From contig DATKQI010000300.1 of the NCBI GenBank assembly GCA_035532755.1, positions 1-9,771 on the forward strand: a stretch of 9,771 bases of DNA, in the 5' to 3' direction. Of the stretch, positions 1 to 7,874 are shown one piece after another; position 1 is the first letter of the stretch, and each line of letters begins with the position of its first letter. The notes beneath the pieces are model-generated. The model was not told the DNA's origin. It did not search any database and saw only the letters and a list, made by a program, of their open reading frames with translations. The position numbers and the translations under genes are program-made. Source of the DNA: DATKQI01 sp035532755 (GTDB lineage: Bacteria > Pseudomonadota > Alphaproteobacteria > Acetobacterales > Acetobacteraceae).

Positions 1-806
1 GAATCGGGGCGGGCGAAATAGATGTATTCGAACACGCAGAACCGGGAGGCGGTACGGCCGAAGGGCTTGATGCTGCGCACCCCCTGGTCGTTGATCACCA
101 CGATCTCGCCTGGCTCCACATCGCGCACGAACTTCGCGCCCACGATGTCGAGCGCGCAGGTCTCGCTCGCCAGCACCCAGCCGCCGGAATTGTCGGAGGA
201 GGGGAGGCGGCCGAGAATGAGGGGGCGGACGCCGAGCGGGTCGCGCACGCCGATCAGCCCGTCATTCGACAGCGCCACCAGCGAATAGGCGCCGATCACC
301 TGCTTCAGCGCGTCGATCAGCCGATCGACCAGCGTGGAATACAGGCTGATCGCGATCAGATGGACGATCACCTCCGAATCGGTGGTCGACTGGAACAGGC
401 AGCCCCGGCGCACCAGGGTGCGCTTCAGCGCGTGCGCGTTGGTCAGGTTGCCGTTATGGCCCACGGCGAAGCCGCCGAACTCGAAATCCGCGTACAGCGG
501 CTGCACGTTGCGCAGCACGGTGTCGCCGGTGGTGGCGTAGCGGTTGTGGCCGATCGCGCATTCGCCCGGCAGGCCGGCGATGACCTTCGCATCGCCGAAA
601 TTGTCGCCCACGAGCCCGAGGCCCCGGTGCGTATGGAAATGCGCGCCGTCGTAGGAGACGATGCCCGTGGCCTCCTGCCCGCGATGCTGCAGCGCGTGCA
701 GGCCTAGCGCCGTCACCGCCGCGGCATCGGGCACGTTCCACAGGCCGAAGACGCCGCATTCCTCGTGCAGCGTGTCGTCGTCGTGCGGCGAGGTGCAAAG
801 CTCCAT
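1..806 (-). CDS. purF: Amidophosphoribosyltransferase (glutamine PRPP amidotransferase), 5' part only, cut by window edge
   Basis: This enzyme performs the first committed step of de novo purine synthesis in the cytoplasm, converting PRPP and glutamine to 5-phosphoribosylamine. The visible 268 residues cover the N-terminal Ntn-type glutaminase domain and stop before the PRTase domain. The catalytic cysteine is C17 in EECGVFG, after a 16-residue N-terminal propeptide that would be removed to free the cysteine, as in the Bacillus-type enzymes. Other family motifs are QHRGQEATGI (about residues 40-49), GHNRYATTG, GHNGNL, STTDSE and the late CVFEYIYFARPD, which is typical of the end of the glutaminase domain. 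The ATG at 806 is preceded at 7 bases by AGGAGA, the clearest ribosome binding site in the cluster. An adjacent in-frame GTG at 809 would add one residue. The gene follows cvpA by 17 bases, the classic cvpA-purF pairing. The reading frame is intact to the window edge. Confidence 0.97.
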   Translation of the reverse strand, partial: MELCTSPHDDDTLHEECGVFGLWNVPDAAAVTALGLHALQHRGQEATGIVSYDGAHFHTHRGLGLVGDNFGDAKVIAGLPGECAIGHNRYATTGDTVLRNVQPLYADFEFGGFAVGHNGNLTNAHALKRTLVRRGCLFQSTTDSEVIVHLIAISLYSTLVDRLIDALKQVIGAYSLVALSNDGLIGVRDPLGVRPLILGRLPSSDNSGGWVLASETCALDIVGAKFVRDVEPGEIVVINDQGVRSIKPFGRTASRFCVFEYIYFARPD

Positions 807-813
807 CACGTGG

Positions 814-819
814 TCTCCT
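814..819 (-). promoter_or_regulatory. Ribosome binding site of purF
   Basis: The minus strand reads AGGAGA here, 7 bases before the ATG at 806. It supports that start (or the adjacent in-frame GTG at 809) and gives purF much better initiation signals than the other genes of the cluster, most of which have weak Shine-Dalgarno sequences. Confidence 0.7.
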
Positions 820-823
820 GACC

Positions 824-1405
824 TCAGTTCTTCGCCGCCGGCGGCGACAGGGCCGAGCCTTGCGGCTTGGCGTTCAGCAGATCGCCCAGACTCGGCGGGG
901 CCGCCGCCGGCGGGGCGGACAGCCGCGGGCGGTATGCGGCCGGAAGCTGCGCGACCGTCCAGCTCGCCCCGTCGTACACATAAGGCAGCAGCCGCGCCTC
1001 GCGCACCGGGGCGGGCCAGTTGTCGGCGGTGACGACCAGTCCAGCAGCGATATAGGCGAACACGACCAGCGCCGCACCCCTCACCAGCCCGAATACCAGA
1101 CCCAACGTGCGGTCAAGGCCGCCCAGGGCGGAGGCCCGTACCAGCGCGCCGATCCAGTGGCTGACCACGGACAGCACGATCAGCGTGACCAGGAACACCG
1201 CGCCGAACGCCACCGGATCGGCAATCTCCTGCGCCGGAATCCAATGCTCGAACCGCCCCCGAACGAAGGGGAAGGCCCATATCCCCACCGCGATCGCGCC
1301 CACCCAGGCACCCACGCCCAGCACCTCCCGCACGAACCCGCGGATGAAGGCGAGCAGCGCGGAGGCCGCCAGCACGCCGATGACGGCGAAATCAACCCAG
1401 GTCAT
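824..1405 (-). CDS. cvpA: CvpA family inner-membrane protein
   Basis: This 193-residue protein belongs to the CvpA (colicin V production) family, a set of small inner-membrane proteins of uncertain biochemical role often encoded next to purF. Hydrophobic segments lie at about residues 4-22, 30-47, 65-88 and 103-126, consistent with four membrane passes. Family-typical signatures are RGFVREVLGVGAW (about 22-34) and LGGLDRTLGLVFGLVRG (about 94-110). The last 30 or so residues form a proline- and alanine-rich tail with no recognisable motif. The ATG at 1405 lacks a clear Shine-Dalgarno sequence, but translation from it gives the usual family N-terminus (MTWVDFAV). It lies 62 bases after radA and 17 bases before purF. 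Colicin V itself is not implied: the name comes from an E. coli plasmid-export phenotype, and the neighbourhood is housekeeping. Confidence 0.93.
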   Translation of the reverse strand: MTWVDFAVIGVLAASALLAFIRGFVREVLGVGAWVGAIAVGIWAFPFVRGRFEHWIPAQEIADPVAFGAVFLVTLIVLSVVSHWIGALVRASALGGLDRTLGLVFGLVRGAALVVFAYIAAGLVVTADNWPAPVREARLLPYVYDGASWTVAQLPAAYRPRLSAPPAAAPPSLGDLLNAKPQGSALSPPAAKN

Positions 1406-1467
1406 GCCGGCGCGATCGGAACGTCATGCGGCGGTATAACCATGCGGAGGGGTCCAGGGAAACCCGC

Positions 1468-2858
<1,391 letters not shown>

Positions 2859-2859
<1 letters not shown>

Positions 2860-3629
2860 TAGCGCCGCAGCTCCATCTGGATCGGCCCCTCGCGTCGCCC
2901 ATGGGTGAACTGGTCCACCAGCGGGTTGCCGCTTTCGAGGAGGTCTGCCGCACGGCCGGTCCAGACGATGCGGCCGCCATGGATCATCGCCGCCGCATCG
3001 CCGATGCGGCTCGCGCTCGCCATGTCGTGCGTGATGGCGACGGCGGTGCTGCCCAGGCGCTTCACGCAATCGACGATCAGCCCGTCGATCACCGCGCCCA
3101 TGATCGGATCGAGCCCCGTGGTCGGCTCGTCGAAGAACATGATGTCGGGTTGCGCCGCGATGGCGCGGGCCAGCGCCACGCGCTTCTGCATGCCGCCCGA
3201 GAGTTCGTCCGGGGAAAGATCGCCCACGCTCTCGGCGAGGCCCACCTGGGCGAGAATCCCGCCCGCCAGCTCCCGCGCCCGCGCCCGGCCGGCGCGTTTC
3301 CGGGCGAGCAGGCCGAACGCCACATTCTCCCAGACCGGCAGGGAGTCGAACAGCGCGCCGTTCTGGAACAGCATGCCGATGCGCGCGCGCGCCGCTTCCC
3401 GGGCGCGGCGGGCGAGCTTCAGGATGTCCTGGCCATCGACCTCGATCACGCCCGCATCCGGCTCGATCAGGCCGAGAATGCATTTCAGCAGAACCGACTT
3501 GCCGCTGCCCGACCCGCCGATGACGACCATCGACGTGCCGGGTGCGATGTCGAGGTCGATCCCGTCCAGCACCGTCTTCGCGCCGAACGCCTTGCGCAGG
3601 CCGCGAATGCGGATCTTCGGATCGCCCAT
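2859..3629 (-). CDS. mlaF: MlaF-type ABC transporter ATP-binding protein (MCE/phospholipid transport class)
   Basis: This cytoplasmic ATPase would power an MlaE-type permease that moves phospholipids or other lipids between inner and outer membrane. At 256 residues it matches MlaF/Ttg2A in length. Visible motifs are Walker A GGSGSGKSV (38-46), Q-loop Q89 in the family-typical context MLFQNGALFDSLPVWENV, signature LSGGMQKR (143-150), Walker B IMFFDEPTTGLD (163-174, catalytic E168) and switch histidine H201 in THDM. The ATG at 3629 is 6 bases after the permease stop. The TAG stop shares one base with the GTG start of radA. Context with the MlaE-like gene makes the pairing firm. What is not seen is any MlaD, MlaC or MlaB gene beside it, so the substrate and the partner MCE protein are inferred, and a lipid other than phospholipid is possible. 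Confidence 0.92.
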
Positions 3630-3635
3630 CGCCCG

Positions 3636-4421
3636 CTACCGCGCGAAGAACATCTGCGTCAGCACGTAGTCCGACGCGAGGATGAGGATGGAGGCCGCCA
3701 CCACCGCCGAGGTGGTGGCGCTGCCCACGCCCTCCGCCCCGCCGCGGCTGTGGTAGCCGTGATAGCTGCCCATCAGCGCGATGATGAAGCCGAACACCGC
3801 CGCCTTCACCAGCCCCGACACCACGTCGCCCGCCTGCACGAAGGAGAGCGTGCTGTGCAGATAGGCATAGGGGTTGAAGCCGAGCTTGATCGTGCTGACG
3901 ATGAACCCGCCCATCACGCCCAGGATGTCGGCCACCACCACCAGCAGCGGCAGGGCGATGGCGCCGGCCAGCAGGCGCGGGGCGACAAGGTATTTCATCG
4001 GGTTGGTGGAGAGGGTGGAAAGCGCGTCGATCTGGTCCGTCACCCGCATGGTGCCGAGTTCGGCCGCCATCGCCGCCCCGGCGCGCCCGGCCACCATCAG
4101 CCCCGCCAGCACCGGCCCCAGTTCGCGCGTGACCGACAGCACGACGATGCTGGCGACCGCCCCCTGGGCGGAAAAGCGGGCGAAGCCGGTAAAGGATTGC
4201 AGGGCGAGCACCATGCCCGTGAAGATCGCGGTGAGGGCCACCACCGGCAGGCTGAAATAGCCGATCTCCACCAGCGCGCGGCCCAGCATGCGCGGGTAGA
4301 AGGGCGGGCGCAGCAGGTGAGACAGGGCGGACAGCGCGAAAATCGCCATTCGCCCGATCGCCCGGCATGCGCCGATCGCGCCGCGGCCGAGTGCGGCGAG
4401 CCCGTCCAGAAGCCGGTTCAT
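3636..4421 (-). CDS. mlaE: MlaE-family ABC transporter permease
   Basis: This 261-residue integral inner-membrane protein is the permease partner of the ATPase encoded immediately downstream. The MlaE signature is clear: SVTRELGPVLAGLMVAGRAG (96-115) followed by AAMAAELGTMRVTDQIDAL (116-134), the cytoplasmic coupling segment. Hydrophobic segments lie at about 54-76, 86-110, 146-178, 200-220 and 234-256. The N-terminus has an amphipathic stretch before the first membrane helix, as in other MlaE proteins. The ATG at 4421 overlaps the alr stop codon by four bases (ATGA), a classic translational coupling junction. An upstream in-frame start exists inside alr but would add about 45 residues of alr shadow sequence. 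In Gram-negative bacteria such permeases act with an MCE-domain protein to maintain outer-membrane lipid asymmetry. No such gene is present here. Confidence 0.93.
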   Translation of the reverse strand: MNRLLDGLAALGRGAIGACRAIGRMAIFALSALSHLLRPPFYPRMLGRALVEIGYFSLPVVALTAIFTGMVLALQSFTGFARFSAQGAVASIVVLSVTRELGPVLAGLMVAGRAGAAMAAELGTMRVTDQIDALSTLSTNPMKYLVAPRLLAGAIALPLLVVVADILGVMGGFIVSTIKLGFNPYAYLHSTLSFVQAGDVVSGLVKAAVFGFIIALMGSYHGYHSRGGAEGVGSATTSAVVAASILILASDYVLTQMFFAR

Positions 4422-5524
4422 GCCCCCCCGCTCGACGCCGAATTGATCACGCGGGCATAGCGCCGGCCGAGCGAGGTGAGGATTTCGTAGCCGTTGGTGC
4501 CGGCGCGCGCGGCCACCGCATCGGGCGGCTCGTGCGGGCCGATCAGTTCGAGCCATGCGCCGGGCACGATGGCCGGATGGTCGGTCACGTCGAACGTGGC
4601 GAGGTCCATGGACACACGGCCTACCAGCGGAACCGGGCTGCCGTCAAAGAAGGCCACGGCCCGGCCGGACAGGCTGCGCGGGAACCCGTCGGCATAGCCG
4701 ACCGGGGCGGTGGCGATGCGGCTTTCGCGCGCGGCGACCCAGGTGGCGTTGTAGCCCACGCCCGCACCCGGCGGAATGGAACGCACCTGCTGCACGCGCG
4801 CCAGCAGCCGCACCGCGTTGCGCATGGGGTTGGGCCGGCCGGGCGTGGGGTTGATGCCGTACAGCGCGGCGCCGGGCCGGGCGAGGTCGGAGGCGAAATC
4901 CGCCCCCAGGAACAGACCGGAGGAGTTGGCGAGGCTGCGCGGGGCCGCCGGGAGCATCGCGCACGCCTGCGCGAAGCGCGCAGCCTGCGCCGTGTTCAGC
5001 GGGTCGTCGGCGATCTCGGCGGAGACCAGATGAGTCATCACATAGCGCAGGTCGATCCCGGCAAGCCGGGCGTGGTCCTGCGCCAGCGCGGCGAGCTCAC
5101 GCGGATCGAGCCCGAGGCGGGCCATGCCGGTATCCACATGCAGCAGCGCCGGCAGCGCGCGGCCCGCCCGCCGCGCCGCCGCCGCCCAGGCATCGACCTC
5201 GGCGAGTGATCCGAGCACCGGGACGATATCGTCCGCGATGAAATCATCCGCAGCACCAGGGATCAGCCCGTTCAGCACCGAGAGCATCGCGCCCGGCAGC
5301 AGGGGGCGGATCGCCAGCGCCTCCGACAGATGGGCGACGAAGAAATGCCGGCAGCCGACCGCATGCAGCGCGGGCGCGACCACCGCCGCCCCCAGCCCGT
5401 AGGCATCTGCCTTGACCACGCCGGCGACAGGCCCCGAAGGATGGCGGGCCGACAGGTCCAGCCAGTTGGCGACGATGGCCGGAAGGTCGATCTCCAGCAC
5501 CGCGCCGGCAGTTTCAGGGGACAT
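4418..5524 (-). CDS. alr: Alanine racemase (PLP-dependent)
   Basis: The enzyme interconverts L- and D-alanine and supplies D-alanine for peptidoglycan; it is cytoplasmic and no signal peptide is seen. The 368-residue product has the fold-type III racemase motifs: the PLP-binding lysine K38 in VVKADAYGLGA, the VDTGMARLG segment with R136, RPGAALYGI (216-224) near the PLP phosphate site, the catalytic tyrosine Y258 in GVGYNATW, and SMDL with FDVTD in the C-terminal beta domain (305-314). The ending GYEILTSLGRRYARVI is typical of the family. The ATG at 5524 lies only 2 bases after the dnaB stop, and the gene ends in a 4-base overlap with the permease. Seven consecutive G bases precede its final codon and stop. 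With no other racemase or D-amino-acid dehydrogenase gene beside it, I read it as the biosynthetic Alr rather than the catabolic DadX; this cannot be settled from the sequence alone. Confidence 0.96.
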   Translation of the reverse strand: MSPETAGAVLEIDLPAIVANWLDLSARHPSGPVAGVVKADAYGLGAAVVAPALHAVGCRHFFVAHLSEALAIRPLLPGAMLSVLNGLIPGAADDFIADDIVPVLGSLAEVDAWAAAARRAGRALPALLHVDTGMARLGLDPRELAALAQDHARLAGIDLRYVMTHLVSAEIADDPLNTAQAARFAQACAMLPAAPRSLANSSGLFLGADFASDLARPGAALYGINPTPGRPNPMRNAVRLLARVQQVRSIPPGAGVGYNATWVAARESRIATAPVGYADGFPRSLSGRAVAFFDGSPVPLVGRVSMDLATFDVTDHPAIVPGAWLELIGPHEPPDAVAARAGTNGYEILTSLGRRYARVINSASSGGA

Positions 5525-5526
5525 TC

Positions 5527-7017
5527 TCAGCCGGCGTCATGATGCTGGTCGAGATCGGCGAAGCGGGTGAATTCGGCCTCGAAGAACAGGTCGATCTTGC
5601 CGGTGGGGCCGTGGCGCTGCTTGGCGATGATCAGCTCGGCGCGGTTGTGCACCTGCTCCATGTCGTGCTGCCACTTGTCCAGCGCGGACTGGAACTTGTC
5701 CTCCGAATCATAGGCCATCTGCTTGGGCGCGCGCTGCATCAGGTAGTATTCGTCGCGATAGACGAAGCTGACGGAATCCGCATCCTGTTCGATGGTGCCG
5801 GATTCGCGCAGGTCCGAAAGCTGCGGGCGCTTGTCCTCCCGGCTTTCCACCGCGCGGGAGAGCTGGGACAGGGCGAGCACCGGCACCGCCAGCTCCTTCG
5901 CGATCGCCTTCAGCCCCTGGGTGATCTGGCTGATCTCCAGCACCCGGTTCTCCGGCCGCGTACCGGCTGCCGGGCGCATCAGCTGCAGGTAATCGACCAC
6001 CACGAGCGACAGCCCCTTGGTGCGCTTCAACCGCCGGCAGCGGGTGCGCAGGGCGGAGAGCGTGATCGCGGGCGTGTCGTCGATCTGGATCGGCAGGCTC
6101 GCGATCTGGCGGCTGACCTGGACGAACTTGTCGAAATCCTTCTGGCCGATGTCGCCGCGGCGGATGCGGTCCCCGGAAATCCGCGCCTCCTCGGCCAGCA
6201 GGCGGTTGGCGAGCTGCTCGGCACTCATCTCCAGCGAGAAGATCGCGATGCTGCCCTTCGGCTCGGCGTTCGGATCGGCCCGCCGCGCCTCCTCCACCAG
6301 GGATGCCGCGGCCCCGAAGGCGATCTTGGTGGCGAGCGCGGTCTTGCCCATGCCGGGCCGGCCGGCCAGGATCATCAGGTCCGACGGGTGCAGCCCGCCC
6401 ATCTTCGCATCCAGATCGCGCAGCCCGGTGGACAGGCCGGAGACATGGCCGGCGCGGCGGAACGCACGCTCCGCCCCCTCGATCGCCGCGGTCAGCGCCC
6501 GCTCGAAGGTGATGAACCCGCCTTCGTTGCCGCCTTTGGTGGCGAGGTCGAACAGCGACTGCTCGGCCGCCTCCACCTGCATCAGCCCGTCCAGCTCCGG
6601 CTCCGCGCCGAAGGCGCGGTTCACCACGGTCTCGCCCACGTCGATCAGCTGTCGGCGCAGCCACGCATCGTGCACCGCGCGGCCGTAGTCGCCGGCGTTG
6701 ATGATGCCGACCATGGCGGTGAGAAGCTGGGCGAGGTAGGCGGTGCCGCCCACCTCCTCCAGCACGCCGGAATGCTCGAACTCGGCCTTCAGCGTGACGG
6801 CATCGGCAAGCTGCCCGGCCTCGATTCGGCGGGCGATGGACTGGAAGATGCGGCCGTGCACCGGATCGACGAAATGCTCCGGCGCGAGGAACTCCGAAAC
6901 CCGTTCATAGGCCTTGTTGTTGGCCAGCAGCGCGCCGAGCAGCGCCTGCTCGGCCTGGAGGTTGCTCGGCGGCAGGCGCTGGGATAGCCCCAGCAGCGGC
7001 GAATCGATGGTGTTCAT
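5527..7017 (-). CDS. dnaB: Replicative DNA helicase DnaB
   Basis: DnaB is the hexameric 5'-to-3' helicase that unwinds DNA at the replication fork and recruits primase. The product is 496 residues. The N-terminal DnaB domain spans about 16-120 (PPSNLQAEQALLGALL at 16-31). The RecA-like C-terminal domain carries Walker A AGRPGMGKT (218-226), SLEMSAEQLANR (261-272), the Walker B region VVVDYLQLM (339-347), LSQLSRAVESREDKRPQLSDLRESG (about 383-407) and the arginine-finger region IIAKQRHGPTG (463-473). The helical stretch of about 35 residues between the DEYY and IIAKQR motifs is, as I recall, common in alphaproteobacterial DnaB. There is no intein. The ATG at 7017 gives the family-typical short N-terminal tail, although the frame is open upstream and no good Shine-Dalgarno sequence precedes it. 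The stop lies 2 bases before alr, so the two are surely co-transcribed. Confidence 0.97.
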   Translation of the reverse strand: MNTIDSPLLGLSQRLPPSNLQAEQALLGALLANNKAYERVSEFLAPEHFVDPVHGRIFQSIARRIEAGQLADAVTLKAEFEHSGVLEEVGGTAYLAQLLTAMVGIINAGDYGRAVHDAWLRRQLIDVGETVVNRAFGAEPELDGLMQVEAAEQSLFDLATKGGNEGGFITFERALTAAIEGAERAFRRAGHVSGLSTGLRDLDAKMGGLHPSDLMILAGRPGMGKTALATKIAFGAAASLVEEARRADPNAEPKGSIAIFSLEMSAEQLANRLLAEEARISGDRIRRGDIGQKDFDKFVQVSRQIASLPIQIDDTPAITLSALRTRCRRLKRTKGLSLVVVDYLQLMRPAAGTRPENRVLEISQITQGLKAIAKELAVPVLALSQLSRAVESREDKRPQLSDLRESGTIEQDADSVSFVYRDEYYLMQRAPKQMAYDSEDKFQSALDKWQHDMEQVHNRAELIIAKQRHGPTGKIDLFFEAEFTRFADLDQHHDAG

Positions 7018-7115
7018 ATCGCCGCACCATAGCCCCAACCCCACGGCACCGGCAGTGACCCCGCCCTGTGGATAGCTGTGGATGACGGGGAGGGCCGAAG
7101 GACGGGAAGGGGCGC
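7018..7115 (-). promoter_or_regulatory. Intergenic leader upstream of dnaB
   Basis: This 98-base gap separates the GntR-family gene from dnaB. It must hold either a dnaB promoter or read-through from the TRAP module. I see no stem-loop followed by a T run that would act as an intrinsic terminator. No convincing -35/-10 pair is visible; the only AT-containing hexamer near the start is TATGGT at about 7028-7033 on the minus strand, without a good -35 partner. The distinctive content is the pair of DnaA-box-like 9-mers listed separately. Confidence 0.45.
7067..7085 (-). promoter_or_regulatory. Two tandem DnaA-box-like 9-mers upstream of dnaB
   Basis: On the minus strand the sequence reads TCATCCACA (7085-7077) and CTATCCACA (7075-7067). 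Each differs by one base from the DnaA box consensus TTATCCACA, both in the first two positions. They have the same orientation, start 10 bases apart (about one helical turn), and lie about 50-70 bases upstream of the dnaB ATG. Equivalently, CTGTGGAT is repeated at 7066-7073 and 7076-7083 on the plus strand. DnaA is known to act as a transcription factor in alphaproteobacteria such as Caulobacter. Binding here is inferred from sequence only; a chance direct repeat is possible. Confidence 0.45.
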
Positions 7116-7859
7116 TCAGGCGGGCCGGCGGCGCAGCCGGGGTGGCGGGCCGGGCGGCTGCGCTTGCAGGCCCATCACCTCGATGGTCGTCAGCACCTCC
7201 CGCAGGTGCTTCCGCAACGCCGCCTCCGCCTGGTCCGGATCGCCGGCCGCAAGGGCATCGACGATGCGGTGGTGCTGCTCCAGCAGCAGTGTCGCGTGCG
7301 CGCGGACGCGGACGGAGAGATGGCGCACCCGGTCCATGTGCACCTTGCTCTGCTGCACCACCTTCCAGGCGCGCGGATGGCCCGCGATCTCCCCGAAGCG
7401 GGCGTGCATCGTCTCGTCCAGCGCGTAGAACGCGGTCGGGTCCCCGGCGTCGATCACCCGGCGCTGGTCGGCAAGGTCCGCTTGCAGGGTGGCGAGGCCG
7501 GCGGCGTCGATCAGGCGCGCGGTGTCGCGGATGATGGCGCATTCGAGGTGCTCGCGGATGAACTGCGCCTCCCGCACCGCGTCCACCGCGATTGGGGCGA
7601 CGAAGCTGCCGAACTGCGGGTAGATGACGACAAGCCCCTCCTCCGCCAGCCGGATCAGCGCCTCCCGCACCGGGGTGCGGCTGATCGCCATCTCCTCGGA
7701 GAGCGACTGCTCGGACAGCTGCACCCCCGGCGCCAGCTCGCCGCGGACGATGCGGGCGCGCAGCGCATCCTGCACCTGTTCCGACAGCAAGCCCCTGCGA
7801 TTGACCCGGTGTTCGCTCACGATTCGTTCATGCCACGGCGGGCGCGAAGGAACCAGCAC
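7116..7859 (-). CDS. GntR-family transcriptional regulator with FCD effector domain (FadR subfamily)
   Basis: This is a cytoplasmic DNA-binding repressor or activator of up to 247 residues. The N-terminal winged helix occupies about residues 24-90: LLSEQVQDALRARIVRGELAPG, then LSEEMAISRTPVREALIRLAEEGLV, whose RTPVREAL recognition helix is the GntR hallmark. The C-terminal FCD domain (about 95-225) is all helical and shows the likely metal/ligand set D148 and H152 (ALDETMHARF), H197 (LEQHHRIVDAL) and H218 (RKHLREV). Two GTG starts are possible, at 7859 (used here, 15 bases after the TRAP gene) and at 7820, which trims 13 residues and still leaves the whole domain. Neither has a good Shine-Dalgarno sequence, and codon use looks more typical from 7820. 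FCD regulators beside TRAP transporters commonly respond to the transported organic acid or its catabolite. That role is inferred from position; the effector cannot be read from the sequence. Confidence 0.92.
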   Translation of the reverse strand: MLVPSRPPWHERIVSEHRVNRRGLLSEQVQDALRARIVRGELAPGVQLSEQSLSEEMAISRTPVREALIRLAEEGLVVIYPQFGSFVAPIAVDAVREAQFIREHLECAIIRDTARLIDAAGLATLQADLADQRRVIDAGDPTAFYALDETMHARFGEIAGHPRAWKVVQQSKVHMDRVRHLSVRVRAHATLLLEQHHRIVDALAAGDPDQAEAALRKHLREVLTTIEVMGLQAQPPGPPPRLRRRPA

Positions 7860-7874
7860 CGAGGTTGAGGCGGC

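Noticed and set aside
3381..3392. Short alternating GC run inside mlaF
   Set aside because: It encodes a normal Ala-Arg stretch within the ATPase and is expected by chance at this base composition.
2860..4368. In-frame upstream extension of radA giving one 966-residue minus-strand open frame
   Set aside because: The extension overlaps the well-supported MlaF and MlaE genes in another frame, and its translation is arginine-, glycine- and alanine-rich with no domain. It reflects the lack of stop codons in GC-rich DNA.
5539..6987. 482-residue plus-strand open frame opposite dnaB
   Set aside because: It is the antisense shadow of the conserved helicase frame and has no independent domain evidence.
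7086..7115. Possible terminator after the GntR-family gene
   Set aside because: The bases contain a GGGAAGGGG/GGGGAGGG-like direct repeat but no inverted repeat with a T run, so no hairpin terminator can be supported.
7018..7542. Upstream in-frame extension of dnaB to 671 residues
   Set aside because: The extra residues overlap the GntR-family gene in another frame, are low-complexity, and lie outside the normal DnaB N-terminus, which begins at the ATG at 7017.
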